NCBI GenBank assembly: GCA_034506255.1
Contig: JAPDPX010000003.1
Span: 248,001 to 312,000 of the forward strand
Direction of reading: 5' to 3'
Source of the DNA: a candidate division KSB1 bacterium
Lineage (GTDB): Bacteria; Zhuqueibacterota; Zhuqueibacteria; Zhuqueibacterales; Zhuqueibacteraceae
Length of the DNA: 64,000 nucleotides
The position numbers and the translations under genes were made by a program. Shown one piece after another: positions 8,727 to 17,450 of this stretch. How positions within the stretch are numbered: position 1 is the first letter of the stretch; every line of letters begins with the position of its first letter. Below the pieces are notes generated by a model. The model was not told the DNA's origin. It ran no database searches and saw only the letters and a program-made list of their open reading frames with translations.

Positions 8727-9584
8727 ATGGCGGAATTTTTAAGGGAATATCGCAGGCTGGTGCGCACGCCCCGGCTGTGGCTGGCCGCAATCGCCCTGCT
8801 CCTCGTGATCGGCGAGCTGAGCTGCAACATTGTCGAGGCCGCCATTGGGCGTTATCTGGTGTGGCACAACCCCGGCCGGGAGAAAATCGGGCGCAGTTGG
8901 CAGGAGGAGCAAAACCGGCTGCTCGCCAACACCAACCTCGAACGTCTCACCCAGGTGCGGCGCGAGCAGTTGAGCCTGATCGCCGGCCTCTCGAAGTTTG
9001 AAGAGCTGGTGAATTTCACCGCGGCCAACGCCCGCACCGAACTGCCGCCCGAGCAATTTGGTTTGATCTACCGCGAGCTGCCCGCGTTGTTTCGGCCGTT
9101 GCTGGTGCCCACCGGCAGCATGGTCAGCTTCAACCGCGAGCGCAACGTCACGCAGGTCACCGTCAATCGTTATCCCGATCGTCTCGATCTTTTCCTGCTC
9201 GATGCCAACCACGAGGTGCTCTTTCAAAGCTCGCTGCCCGCCGATCACATCGAGATGATCGTCAATCACGGCAAGGAGCGGCAGATGGACCTCCGGCAGG
9301 TGGCGCGCTTTGCCGGGCGGGTGTTGCGCGCTGCTGATTTCTTCGAGGTGCTCGACCGCAAGTTTTATGACGAGCGCGCCGAGATGATCCGCGAGCTGCC
9401 GGTGTTGACCGATCCCAGCACGCATATCGCCCGCGTCGGTTTCGCCAACCGCAGTACGGCCGGCTTCGTGGAGACGGCGTTCGCACTCGATGACGGCCGC
9501 GCGCTCATCTACTATTTGCCGGAGGAATGGACCACCGATTTCATTGCCCGCGCGGGAGAGCATGCGAACCAAAATCCTTTCTAG
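8727..9584 (+). CDS. Single-pass membrane protein of unknown function
   Basis: 285 residues, not recognised. One clear membrane helix near residues 18-34 (LWLAAIALLLVIGELSC) is followed by a charged helical stretch and then a mixed alpha/beta domain that looks extracytoplasmic (LFLLDANHEVLFQSSLPADH is reminiscent of sensory PAS/Cache strands, but this is weak). It begins 19 bases after batE and its end overlaps the start of the class A penicillin-binding protein by 23 bases, so it is probably co-transcribed with both. The position suggests a link between the Bat operon and cell-wall synthesis. No catalytic motif seen. Confidence 0.7.
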   Translation: MAEFLREYRRLVRTPRLWLAAIALLLVIGELSCNIVEAAIGRYLVWHNPGREKIGRSWQEEQNRLLANTNLERLTQVRREQLSLIAGLSKFEELVNFTAANARTELPPEQFGLIYRELPALFRPLLVPTGSMVSFNRERNVTQVTVNRYPDRLDLFLLDANHEVLFQSSLPADHIEMIVNHGKERQMDLRQVARFAGRVLRAADFFEVLDRKFYDERAEMIRELPVLTDPSTHIARVGFANRSTAGFVETAFALDDGRALIYYLPEEWTTDFIARAGEHANQNPF

Positions 9585-11499
9585 CCTGATGCTGGCGACC
9601 GCCGGCCTGCTGCTCACGGGCATGATCGTCTTTTTCGTGGTCCTGAGTGACCTGCCTTATGTCCCCCGCGATTTGCGCAGCCTGGTGTATGCCCGCCCGA
9701 CCGAGATCTACGCCGCCGATGGCACGCTGGTGCAGCGCCTGGGCGGCCGCACCTATGTCACCCTCGACAAGATCAGCCCCAATTTCCTCAACGCCGTTAT
9801 TGCCACGGAAGACGCCGATTTCTACCGCCACCGCGGCCTCGACAAGCTCGGCTTGCTGCGCGGGGCCTACCGCAGCCTGACCGGTCATCCACTGCAGAGC
9901 GGTTCCACCATCACCCAGCAGCTCTCCAAGTATCTCTTCTTCAGCTTTGAAAAGAGTTTCGGCCGCAAACTCAAAGAGATCCTCATCAGTTTGCAGCTCG
10001 AAGCGACTTTCAGCAAGCGGGAGATTCTTGAGGCTTATTGCAATCTGGTCTATTTTGGCGGCGCGGCACACGGCGTGGAGGATGCGGCCCGGCAATACTT
10101 CAACAAGTCTGCCGCCGAGCTCAATGTGTCGGAGGCGGCGATGCTCGCCGGCATTCTCAACTCGCCCCAAAAGCTCAATCCCTTCTCCTATTTTGACAAC
10201 GCCAAGGCCCGGCAGCGGCTGGTGCTCTACCGGATGATGAAGGAGGGCTATCTGACCGAGGCGCAGCGGCAGCAGGCGGCGGCGGATTCGATTCACCTCT
10301 CGCGGCAGCGCTCCTTCGGCAATGATTTTATCGATTATGTGATCAGCGAGGCGCAGGCGCGCTACGGCCGCGAGCCGGTGCAATACGGCGGGTTGCGTAT
10401 TTACACCACGCTCGATCCCATGCTGCAGGCCATCGCCGAGCAGGAGGTGGAAGCGGGCACGCTCAAGCTCGAGGCCGAGTTGGATTCCACCGGGCAGCCG
10501 TTGCAGGCGGCGTTGGTGGCGCTGGCGGTGCCGACCGGCGAAGTCAAGGCGCTGGTGGGCGCGCGGCGCTATGTGCCGGCGGCGTTCAACCGCGCAGTGG
10601 AAGCCAACCGCCACGTCGGCTCGTGCATCAAGCCGCTCGTCTATCTGACCGCACTCGAACAACTGCGGGTGACGCCACGCACCCTGGTGCATGACACGCT
10701 CACCACGCTGCGCGATGCCAACAACCGGCCCTATCGTCCGCGCAACTTCGACCGCCGTTATCACGGCCAGATGGTGCTGAAAGCCGCGCTGATGAAGTCG
10801 CTCAACGTGATCTCGGCGCAGTTGACCGCCCAGGTCACACCCGCAAAAGTGGTTGAAACCGCACGGCGCATGGGCATTTCTACGCCGGTCGAGGAAGTGA
10901 TCTCGCTCGCCCTGGGCACCGCCGGCATGTCGCCGCTGGAGCTGGCCGCGGCCTATGCGGTCATTGCCAACAACGGCGTGTATCACCGGCCGGTGTTGAT
11001 CAAGCGTGTCGAAGACGTCAACGGTGTGGTGCTGGACCGGGAATACAGTTTCGGCGAGACCCGTTTTGATGCGCGGATCACGTATCAATTGCTGGATATG
11101 ATGCGGGGCGTGATCGAAGGCGGTACCGGCCGCATCATTCGCGCGCTCGGTTTCACCGCGCCGGCCGCCGGCAAAACCGGCACCAGCACCGACTACACCG
11201 ATGCCTGGTTCACCGGCTTCACCACTTCGCTCGCCACCGCGGTGTGGGTGGGGTATGATCGCGACGCGCAAATGCGCACGCGCGACGGCCGCGGGGTGGA
11301 TGGCGGCCGCGGCGCCGCACCCATTTGGGCCGGTTTCATGAAACGCGCCACCGCGTTTTATCCCGCACGGGAATTCACCATGCCACCGGGTTTGAAGACC
11401 ATCTATGTGCATCCGGAAAAGGGTTGGGAAGTGGTCAAGCCGGAAGATGGCTTGCCTGTGGTGGTCCCGGAGGAAGCTGCCGGCAGCGTGTATCCTTAA
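9562..11499 (+). CDS. Class A penicillin-binding protein (PBP1A type)
   Basis: 645 residues from the ATG at 9562, which has GGGAGAG just upstream; a longer upstream in-frame start would lie deeper inside the preceding gene. One membrane anchor (residues about 7-28), then a GT51 glycosyltransferase domain with the catalytic Glu in IATEDADFYRHRG (Glu83) and GSTITQQL, then a transpeptidase domain with the active Ser in GSCIKP (Ser354; SxxK present although the usual STFK is SCIK), SLN as the second motif and KTGTS as the third. Polymerises lipid II into glycan strands and cross-links peptides on the periplasmic side. It closes the Bat-led operon by a 23-base overlap with the unknown membrane protein. 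Confidence 0.95.
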   Translation: MRTKILSSLMLATAGLLLTGMIVFFVVLSDLPYVPRDLRSLVYARPTEIYAADGTLVQRLGGRTYVTLDKISPNFLNAVIATEDADFYRHRGLDKLGLLRGAYRSLTGHPLQSGSTITQQLSKYLFFSFEKSFGRKLKEILISLQLEATFSKREILEAYCNLVYFGGAAHGVEDAARQYFNKSAAELNVSEAAMLAGILNSPQKLNPFSYFDNAKARQRLVLYRMMKEGYLTEAQRQQAAADSIHLSRQRSFGNDFIDYVISEAQARYGREPVQYGGLRIYTTLDPMLQAIAEQEVEAGTLKLEAELDSTGQPLQAALVALAVPTGEVKALVGARRYVPAAFNRAVEANRHVGSCIKPLVYLTALEQLRVTPRTLVHDTLTTLRDANNRPYRPRNFDRRYHGQMVLKAALMKSLNVISAQLTAQVTPAKVVETARRMGISTPVEEVISLALGTAGMSPLELAAAYAVIANNGVYHRPVLIKRVEDVNGVVLDREYSFGETRFDARITYQLLDMMRGVIEGGTGRIIRALGFTAPAAGKTGTSTDYTDAWFTGFTTSLATAVWVGYDRDAQMRTRDGRGVDGGRGAAPIWAGFMKRATAFYPAREFTMPPGLKTIYVHPEKGWEVVKPEDGLPVVVPEEAAGSVYP

Positions 11500-11837
11500 G
11501 CACATGGCACGACCATCGTCGCAGTCAAACCTGTCAACCGCGAAGCATGCGCATTTTACCCATGGCATGACATTTCCGTGAAGAGGAAAAAGGTGTGATT
11601 CCGACGGAGTGCTGTCCCGGCATTGCACCGCCGGTTTGACAGAAAACTCGAGCGGAAGAAGTCTTCCCAAAGACGGCTGGAGGTTGTGGCAATGGGGAGG
11701 GAAAAAGTGCTTGCAAAAATAGAGTCGAAGGCGTAGACTTCGACCTGTTGTCCGTTGCAGTCGAATCCGTCGCCACGGCGGGGCGGAAATTGCCGGGCAG
11801 TGGACGCGGATACTGCGCAGCGGGCGTTTCACCGTCA
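11500..11837. other. Intergenic stretch, 338 bases
   Basis: No gene is supported. A perfect 7-bp hairpin, GTCGAAG with CTTCGAC around a 7-base loop, lies at about 11724-11744. It has no T-run on the + strand, but A-rich sequence on its left side would read as a T-rich tail on the - strand. It may end or shape the leader of the rhomboid transcript. No convincing promoter was found. Confidence 0.4.
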
Positions 11838-12704
11838 ATGAAAGTGAAGAAAATGGCAAATCAGGGTGTGGGCGCGATCGTCTGCCCGAATTGCCGCAAA
11901 TTGATCAGCCGGAATGCGGCAAGCTGCATCCATTGCGGCTACCGCAATCCCGGTCTGTGGGGCGTGGGGCCGAAGTTGAAGGTGTGGCTCGAGCAATTCG
12001 GGTTTACCCAGGCGGTGACGCTGGTGTGTCTGGCATTGTACGCGCTGGCACTGCTGCTCGACCCCGCTGCGATTTTTCGCGGCCGCGGCGGCATTTTGCA
12101 GATGCTGCTCGGTTTTCTCTCGCCGGATGGGACGGTGCTGGACAAGCTCGGCATGACCGGCAATTATGCCATGCAGAATGGCCGCTGGTGGACGCTGATT
12201 ACAGCGATCTATTTGCATGGCTCCCTGCCGCACATCGTGTTCAACCTCATGGGGCTGCATCAGCTCGCACCCGCCGTGGAAGAGTTGTTTGGCACCAGCC
12301 GTTTGATTGTGATTTTCACCTTTGCCGGCCTGGCCGGTTTTTTCCTGTCTTTTTTTGCCGGTGTTGCCTTCACGGTGGGAGCCTCCGGCTCGTTGTTCGG
12401 TCTGCTGGGTGCGCTGGTGTATTATGGCAGAAGCCGCGGCGGCCGCTTCGGCGAGTCGGTTTACAGCCAGGCCTTGCAATTCGCCGTGATCATGTTCGTT
12501 TACGGTTTCATGATGAGCAGCATCGTCAACAACTGGGCGCACGCGGGTGGCTTTGCCGGAGGTTATCTCGCCGCGATGTTGCTGGGCCACAAGGAGAAAA
12601 GCGGGGAAAATGACCGCATCCGGCTGTGGGGGGTGGCGGCCATCGCGGTGACGGTGCTCGCGTTTGTGCTGGCGTTTTGGCGTGCTTTCGCGAGCCTGGC
12701 GTAA
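11838..12704 (+). CDS. Rhomboid protease with N-terminal zinc ribbon
   Basis: 288 residues (an ATG five codons later at 11853 is an equal candidate). Residues about 10-40 hold a zinc ribbon, CPNC then CIHCGYRNP, typical of cytoplasmic add-on domains. The rest is a rhomboid fold with six or so membrane helices: the HGSLPHIVFNLMGL segment, the catalytic Ser in GASGSLFG, and the catalytic His in NNWAHAGGFAGG. Rhomboids cleave membrane proteins inside the bilayer. The gene stands alone between the PBP gene and a terminator at 12748. A second, unrelated-looking rhomboid lies 3.4 kb away on the other strand. Confidence 0.92.
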   Translation: MKVKKMANQGVGAIVCPNCRKLISRNAASCIHCGYRNPGLWGVGPKLKVWLEQFGFTQAVTLVCLALYALALLLDPAAIFRGRGGILQMLLGFLSPDGTVLDKLGMTGNYAMQNGRWWTLITAIYLHGSLPHIVFNLMGLHQLAPAVEELFGTSRLIVIFTFAGLAGFFLSFFAGVAFTVGASGSLFGLLGALVYYGRSRGGRFGESVYSQALQFAVIMFVYGFMMSSIVNNWAHAGGFAGGYLAAMLLGHKEKSGENDRIRLWGVAAIAVTVLAFVLAFWRAFASLA

Positions 12705-12747
12705 GCCGCACGCCGGCCACGGCGGCGTGTTCCGCTTCCCGCAAATG

Positions 12748-12775
12748 AAAAGCCCGAGCCTTGCCCGGGCTTTTG
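12748..12775 (+). terminator. Intrinsic terminator after the rhomboid gene
   Basis: Stem AAAAGCCCG paired with CGGGCTTTT, around a loop of about nine bases, ending in a T-run. Because both arms end in A/T runs it can work in both directions, and it may also stop transcription arriving from the glutamate dehydrogenase gene on the other strand. Confidence 0.85.
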
Positions 12776-12943
12776 TCGTTTCATGTCCTTCCGAAGTCAT
12801 CAACTTTTGATGAAGTGTTTCTGCGACGGCTTGGCCGTTGTATGCGGAGCCGCGGGGTTCCACCCCTCTCTAGCCCTGCCCCGCGGGCGCAGCCGACTGG
12901 GCAGATTTTGCGGGCGAACATTGCTTTCCCCACGTTGTGCGGC

Positions 12944-14242
12944 TCAGCCATAGATGCCGCGCAGGGCCAGGGTTTGCGCCACCCGGTCGATGGCAAGCAC
13001 ATAGGCGCCGATGCGCATGTTCACCTTGTACTTTTCGGCGGTGTTGTTGACGTCGTTCAACGCCTCGTTGAGCATGCGGGTCAGCCGGGAGAAGACATCT
13101 TCCTTCGACCAAAAGTAGCCCATGCGATCCTGCACCCATTCGAAATAGCTCACCGTCACGCCGCCGGCATTGCACAAAATATCCGGAATGACGACGATGC
13201 CGCGCTCCGCCAGGATGGGATCAGCCTTGGCCGTGGTCGGGCCGTTGGCACCCTCCGCGATGATTTTGGCTTTGATGCGCTCGGCATTGCGGCTGTTGAT
13301 TTGATCCTCCAGGGCGCAGGGCGCGAGCACGTCGCATTCGAGTTCGAGCAACTCGGTGTTGGAGATGGCGTCCCCGCCTTGAAAGCCTTCGAGCAGGCCC
13401 TTGTGTGTGTCGCGGTGTTTGATTGCCGCCGCGATGTCGATGCCCCTGGCGTTGTAGTAGCCGCCGGTGACATCGCTGATCGCCACCACCTTGCAGCCGA
13501 GCGCGGCAAATTCCTGCGCCGCCACCGAACCGACGTTGCCAAACCCCTGAATGACGATGCGCGCGTCCCGCGGCTTGATGCCGAGCTTCTCCATCATCGC
13601 GCTGGTGGTAATCACCACCCCCTTGCCGGTGGCTTCGACACGGCCCTGCGAGCCGCCGAGATGGATCGGTTTGCCGGTCACCACCGCGGTTTCGGTGTGG
13701 CGCACGTGCATGGAGTAAGTGTCCATGATCCAGCCCATCACCTGCTCGTTGGTGTTGACGTCGGGCGCGGGCACATCGCGCTCGGGACCGAAAATCTCCA
13801 GCAGATTGGCGGTGTAACGCCGGGTGATTTTTTCCAGTTCGACTTTGGTGAGTTTTTTGGGATCGCAGCGCACACCGCCCTTGGCGCCGCCGAAGGGAAT
13901 GTTGACCACCGCGCATTTCCACGTCATCCACGCCGCCAGCGCCTTCACTTCGGAGAGGTTCAGGTCCGGCGAATAACGCAGGCCGCCTTTGGAAGGCCCG
14001 CGCACTTCGTTGTGAATGACGCGATACCCTTCGAACACTTCAATCCTGCCATCATCCATCTGGATGGGCACCGACACGATGATCTGCCGGATGGGGGTGC
14101 GCAGGTATTCGTACACCCCCGGATCCAATTCCAAAATTTCGGCGGCGACTTTGAAGCGTGCCATCATGGATTCAAACGGATCATCGTCGCTCGGCTTGAT
14201 GGGAGCAGCTTCAACGTACTTGTAGGGGGTCGCGCTTTCCAT
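12944..14242 (-). CDS. Glutamate dehydrogenase family (Glu/Leu/Phe/Val dehydrogenase)
   Basis: 432 residues from the ATG at 14242, which has GAGGAGA seven bases upstream; the in-frame start 15 codons earlier lacks such a site. Dimerisation and substrate-binding region: GPSKGGLRYSPDLNLSEV, KCAVVNIPFGGAKGG with the catalytic-site lysines, then PAPDVNTNEQVMGW. A Rossmann NAD(P) domain begins at VIQGFGNVGSVAAQEFA. Length and motifs fit the roughly 420-residue hexameric class that converts glutamate to 2-oxoglutarate and ammonia. A 52-codon gene ends 60 bases upstream and probably shares the promoter. Confidence 0.95.
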   Translation of the reverse strand: MESATPYKYVEAAPIKPSDDDPFESMMARFKVAAEILELDPGVYEYLRTPIRQIIVSVPIQMDDGRIEVFEGYRVIHNEVRGPSKGGLRYSPDLNLSEVKALAAWMTWKCAVVNIPFGGAKGGVRCDPKKLTKVELEKITRRYTANLLEIFGPERDVPAPDVNTNEQVMGWIMDTYSMHVRHTETAVVTGKPIHLGGSQGRVEATGKGVVITTSAMMEKLGIKPRDARIVIQGFGNVGSVAAQEFAALGCKVVAISDVTGGYYNARGIDIAAAIKHRDTHKGLLEGFQGGDAISNTELLELECDVLAPCALEDQINSRNAERIKAKIIAEGANGPTTAKADPILAERGIVVIPDILCNAGGVTVSYFEWVQDRMGYFWSKEDVFSRLTRMLNEALNDVNNTAEKYKVNMRIGAYVLAIDRVAQTLALRGIYG

Positions 14243-14302
14243 GCGAATCTCCTCATGAAGTTGTGGTGTGGGGGCAGCCGGCACCATCCCGGCGAGCCAG
14301 GC

Positions 14303-14461
14303 TCAGGGTTGGCATGATGGCGGGGAAGGTTGTTCTTGCTGCAGGCGGCGAATCACCTCCAGAACGACCTTGCGCAGCAAGGCCGGGTCGACCTGCGGCC
14401 CCAATTCCAGAATCGCCTCCCGGACGATCCGCCGCAACAACTCTTCTGAAATTTCTTCCAT
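14303..14461 (-). CDS. Small helical protein upstream of glutamate dehydrogenase
   Basis: 52 residues. It begins MEEISEELLRRIVREAILEL, continues with GPQVDPALLRKVVLEVI and closes with a short Pro-rich tail ending in Cys-Gln-Pro. Evidence that it is real: two amphipathic helices with regular Leu/Val/Ile spacing, many acidic and basic residues, a third-position GC bias like its neighbours, and a promoter (TTGCAA/TATATT) ending about 60 bases upstream on the same strand. It precedes the dehydrogenase by 60 bases. The ribosome site is weak (GGGACGA). Function unknown; a regulatory partner or subunit of the dehydrogenase is one possibility. Confidence 0.65.
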   Translation of the reverse strand: MEEISEELLRRIVREAILELGPQVDPALLRKVVLEVIRRLQQEQPSPPSCQP

Positions 14462-14519
14462 GCAATCGTCCCAAATGAACAAAGCCGCAAAACATGTTTG
14501 CGGCCGTTTGGTCGGGGGG

Positions 14520-14547
14520 AATATAAGAGAATTGGGATTTGTTGCAA
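14520..14547 (-). promoter_or_regulatory. Promoter of the small gene/glutamate dehydrogenase unit
   Basis: Reading on the - strand: -35 TTGCAA (14542-14547), 16-base spacer, -10 TATATT (14520-14525). The transcript would start near 14513, about 50 bases before the small gene's ATG. Confidence 0.55.
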
Positions 14548-14577
14548 GGGAATTCTGGCAGGGCCACCGGACGGTGC

Positions 14578-16050
14578 TCAGGAGCCGGTTTCGTACTTCT
14601 CCTTGAAACGCTTGATGCTGTTCATGATTGCGTGTGCCATGCGCTCCTGCATCGCGGCATCGCGCAGCAAGCGCGCCTCTCTGGGGTTGGAGATGAAGGC
14701 CATCTCCACCAGCACGTTGGGCATGGAAGCGCCCACCAGCACACGAAAACCGGCTTGCTGGACGCCGCGATCGGGCAGGCCGACAGCCAGGCTCATTTCC
14801 TCCTGAATGATGGCAGCCAGGTCCTCGCTTTCGTGGTTGAAGGCATTCTGCGCCATCGCCGTCAAAATGAAATCCTCTTCGCTCTGGGCATCGGCAGGGG
14901 CATCGGTGTCATACTTCACCACCGAGTTCTCCAGCAGGGCGACTTCCAGCGCTTCGTCAGTTTTGGCGGGGCCGAGAAAATAGGTGGTGGTGCCGTTCAC
15001 GCGCCGGCTGCGGTTGGCGTTGCAATGCAGACTGATGAAGAGCTTGCCCGCCGCGGCGTTGGCCAGCGAGGTGCGCTGGGTCAGGCTGACATAAACGTCG
15101 GACTCGCGCGTCATCACCACCTGCAGGCCGAGCTTCTCCTCGATCAGGTGCTTCAGGCGTTTGGCCACCTGCAGCGTGATGTCCTTCTCCCGTGTGCCGT
15201 CGCTCGCCATGGCGCCGGGATCGCGGCCGCCATGCCCGGGATCAAGCACAATGGTATCAATCCGCCACTTTTGCCGCACCGTTTCCAGATTGCGCAACAC
15301 CGTGGAGGGCACGACCTCCTGGGTGGGCAGCGAGACCAGTATCTGGTTGCCCTGGCCGCCGATGGTGATGCGCTGCGGATCGATCTCCTGCGACAGTTGA
15401 AAGGAGAGTTGCGCCACCTCCCCCGCCTGCACCGGCGCGATACTCCGAATCACACCGCTGCCAGTCAGCGGCCGGACGGCGCCGGGGGCGACACGGCCGC
15501 CGACAATATCCACATACAACCAGCCGTTGCTGATCCGTGTGCTCAGGTGTTTGCGCGCAAACGGTTGTGTCGCTGTGATGCGGATGAGCGTGCCGTTGGC
15601 CTTTTCCTCCACGGCAATTTCGGTGAGATTGGCGCGGAAGGTCTCCTCCGTGGCGCCGCCGCCCAGGAGTGCCGGCCAGGGGCGGGGATAAAGCGGCCGG
15701 ATGACGCTGGCAAAATAATGCAGCGGCACGAGAATGTCGTTCTCGGCATAGCCGGTCTCCACCGGCAGTTGCACGGTGCGGCCGCCCACTTGCACGAAGG
15801 GATTGAAGGCGGTGACTTTGATCTCCGTTGCGCCGACATAGAGGATGACTTTGCGTGCTTTTTCGCTGTAAAAAGTGCGCACCTGCAGATAGTCGGCCAG
15901 CTCACCGAGTGCGACGAACTCCACGTCGCCACTTTCCGGCAGTTTGATGAGGGTGAATGGCAGCGCGCCAGTCTGTGACCAAACCCTGGACAGCAGGAGA
16001 ACATTCAGCAACAGGAGCAAGAGCAGAACGCCCGCGGGCGCACGCTTCAC
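14578..16050 (-). CDS. N-acetylmuramoyl-L-alanine amidase with AMIN domain
   Basis: 490 residues from a GTG at 16050; an earlier start would run into the rhomboid gene, and this one puts a hydrophobic signal (LLLLLLLNVLLLSRVWS) right at the N-terminus. The middle of the chain (about residues 35-270) holds AMIN-type beta domains that localise such enzymes to the wall. The C-terminal Amidase_3 domain has the zinc-site histidine in LDPGHGGRDPGA, the Glu in REKDITLQVAKRL, SLHCNA with the second His, and the catalytic Glu in VLVEMAFISN. Cleaves the stem peptide from glycan in the periplasm. It starts 31 bases after the rhomboid stop and probably shares its transcript. Confidence 0.93.
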   Translation of the reverse strand: MKRAPAGVLLLLLLLNVLLLSRVWSQTGALPFTLIKLPESGDVEFVALGELADYLQVRTFYSEKARKVILYVGATEIKVTAFNPFVQVGGRTVQLPVETGYAENDILVPLHYFASVIRPLYPRPWPALLGGGATEETFRANLTEIAVEEKANGTLIRITATQPFARKHLSTRISNGWLYVDIVGGRVAPGAVRPLTGSGVIRSIAPVQAGEVAQLSFQLSQEIDPQRITIGGQGNQILVSLPTQEVVPSTVLRNLETVRQKWRIDTIVLDPGHGGRDPGAMASDGTREKDITLQVAKRLKHLIEEKLGLQVVMTRESDVYVSLTQRTSLANAAAGKLFISLHCNANRSRRVNGTTTYFLGPAKTDEALEVALLENSVVKYDTDAPADAQSEEDFILTAMAQNAFNHESEDLAAIIQEEMSLAVGLPDRGVQQAGFRVLVGASMPNVLVEMAFISNPREARLLRDAAMQERMAHAIMNSIKRFKEKYETGS

Positions 16051-16081
16051 TCCGGCAGGCCACGGGCGGGGCAGGCGGGGA

Positions 16082-17041
16082 TCAATTGGGGCCGAAATCT
16101 TGCGTGCGGATGTTTTCCTGGTTGAGCGACTGGCTGGCCCGTTTGAGAATTTGTTTCTCTTCGGGAGTAAGGTTGTCGAATCCAACTTCATTAATTTTGT
16201 CCAAAATGGCGTCGACCCTTTCGCGCAGGTGCATCTCATCCTGGCGGCGCCGCACGATCGCCCTCCGCCGGCGGGCTTCGGCGCGGCGCTTGAACCAGGC
16301 AGAAATTCTGGCAGAGAATCCCGGCGAAGTGCTGCCGGGCGGCGTGTACGTGAGGTAATCGAAGTTGCGCCGGCCGGCGTTTTTCCACGGCCAATTCACT
16401 TTGAGGTACAAGAATCCTACCAGCATGCCGCCCAGGTGCGCAAAGTGGGCCACCCCGTCGGCCGGGCCACGCACGCCCAGATAGAGCGCAATCGCCGCCA
16501 CGATCATAACCAGATACTTGGCGCGGAGCTGCACCGGCAGAATGAAGAACAGCAGGAAGGTGATGATCATATCCGGGAAGGTCAGGCCAAAGGCGGCGAG
16601 CACGCCGAAGATTGCGCCGGAAGCACCCAGCACCGGAATCGCCGAGTTGAAATTAAGCAGCAAGTGCACCACGCCGGCGCCCACACCGCAGAGAAAATAG
16701 TAGCGAAGGAATTCCCTGGTGCCCCAGAAACGTTCCAGCTCGCAGCCGAACATCCACAACACCAGCATGTTGAAAAGAATATGCCAGATGTCACCGTGCA
16801 GAAACATATAGGTAAAGAGCTGCCATATCGCAAAATCCTCGCGAAAGGCAAGCTGGGCCGGTTGCGCCACGCTGGCCAGCGGGGAAAGCGCAAACCAGGC
16901 CTGCAGATAATCGACCTTGAAAATCAGGTCAACGAGATTCTGCAGCACGAAGCAGACAATATTGGCAAGAATCAACGTTTTGACCGCCGGCGTCCAGGCG
17001 GAACCGATGCCAAAACGATGGGATTGCCCGTAGATGCTCAT
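16082..17041 (-). CDS. Rhomboid family intramembrane serine protease
   Basis: 319 residues with six membrane helices. Rhomboid features: FLHGDIWHILFNMLVLWMFG, catalytic Ser in VLGASGAIFG, and catalytic His in AHFAHLGGMLVGF. The final 110 residues are a basic, charged cytoplasmic tail (RRAEARRRRAIVRRRQDE) ending in an LTPEEKQILKRAS helix of the kind found at the end of many bacterial rhomboids. Transcription from the promoter at 17246-17274 would give a leader of about 200 bases. The cell-wall amidase follows on the same strand. Confidence 0.94.
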   Translation of the reverse strand: MSIYGQSHRFGIGSAWTPAVKTLILANIVCFVLQNLVDLIFKVDYLQAWFALSPLASVAQPAQLAFREDFAIWQLFTYMFLHGDIWHILFNMLVLWMFGCELERFWGTREFLRYYFLCGVGAGVVHLLLNFNSAIPVLGASGAIFGVLAAFGLTFPDMIITFLLFFILPVQLRAKYLVMIVAAIALYLGVRGPADGVAHFAHLGGMLVGFLYLKVNWPWKNAGRRNFDYLTYTPPGSTSPGFSARISAWFKRRAEARRRRAIVRRRQDEMHLRERVDAILDKINEVGFDNLTPEEKQILKRASQSLNQENIRTQDFGPN

Positions 17042-17245
17042 GTTTTTTTTTCGAGACCGGAAAAGGGGTTAGCTTACGACCAGGTCTTTAGTTCTACAGG
17101 CAGCGGCCGGGAATCGCGTAGCCGGCGGGCGGCGAAGCAGCCGAAATTCAGCCATGATTCACAAGCAGGGTGATGCTTGCCGATGAGATTGGGATGGCGG
17201 CAAACGCGTGAAAAATCAATCAGACATGGCCGAAATTGCCGCGCG

Positions 17246-17274
17246 ATATTATGAAACCATCCCCTAAAAGTCAA
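17246..17274 (-). promoter_or_regulatory. Promoter of the rhomboid-amidase unit
   Basis: On the - strand: -35 TTGACT (17269-17274), 17-base spacer, -10 TAATAT (17246-17251). This is close to the vegetative consensus and is the best promoter in the window by eye. Confidence 0.7.
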
Positions 17275-17338
17275 GCACAACATTGGCTGCGGCGTCAGGC
17301 CTCAGTTATCAGTGACGACGTGGCGCGGACATCTTGTC

Positions 17339-17357
17339 TGCAGGCGGGGATGCCTGC
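17339..17357. repeat. Small GCAGGC hairpin in the divergent promoter region
   Basis: GCAGGC-GGGGAT-GCCTGC lies between the divergent rhomboid and YlxR promoters. It resembles short intergenic hairpins that recur in large environmental bacterial genomes, but I see only this copy in the window. Confidence 0.35.
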
Positions 17358-17393
17358 GCTACCCCACCCGTTACTGAGAGATTACGTTCGACA

Positions 17394-17422
17394 TTGATTT
17401 TTTGATGAAATCATGCTATCGT
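17394..17422 (+). promoter_or_regulatory. Promoter of the YlxR gene
   Basis: -35 TTGATT (17394-17399), 17-base spacer, -10 TATCGT (17417-17422). It points away from the rhomboid promoter about 120 bases to the left; the rest of the 409-base gap between the two genes holds only the small hairpin. Confidence 0.55.
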
Positions 17423-17450
17423 CAGTCCATGTTTTTTCTCCGTCAAACTC

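Noticed and set aside
12761..14317. Long + strand open frame over the glutamate dehydrogenase gene
   Set aside because: Antisense shadow of a clear gene, with His-rich translation typical of the reverse of GC-rich codons.
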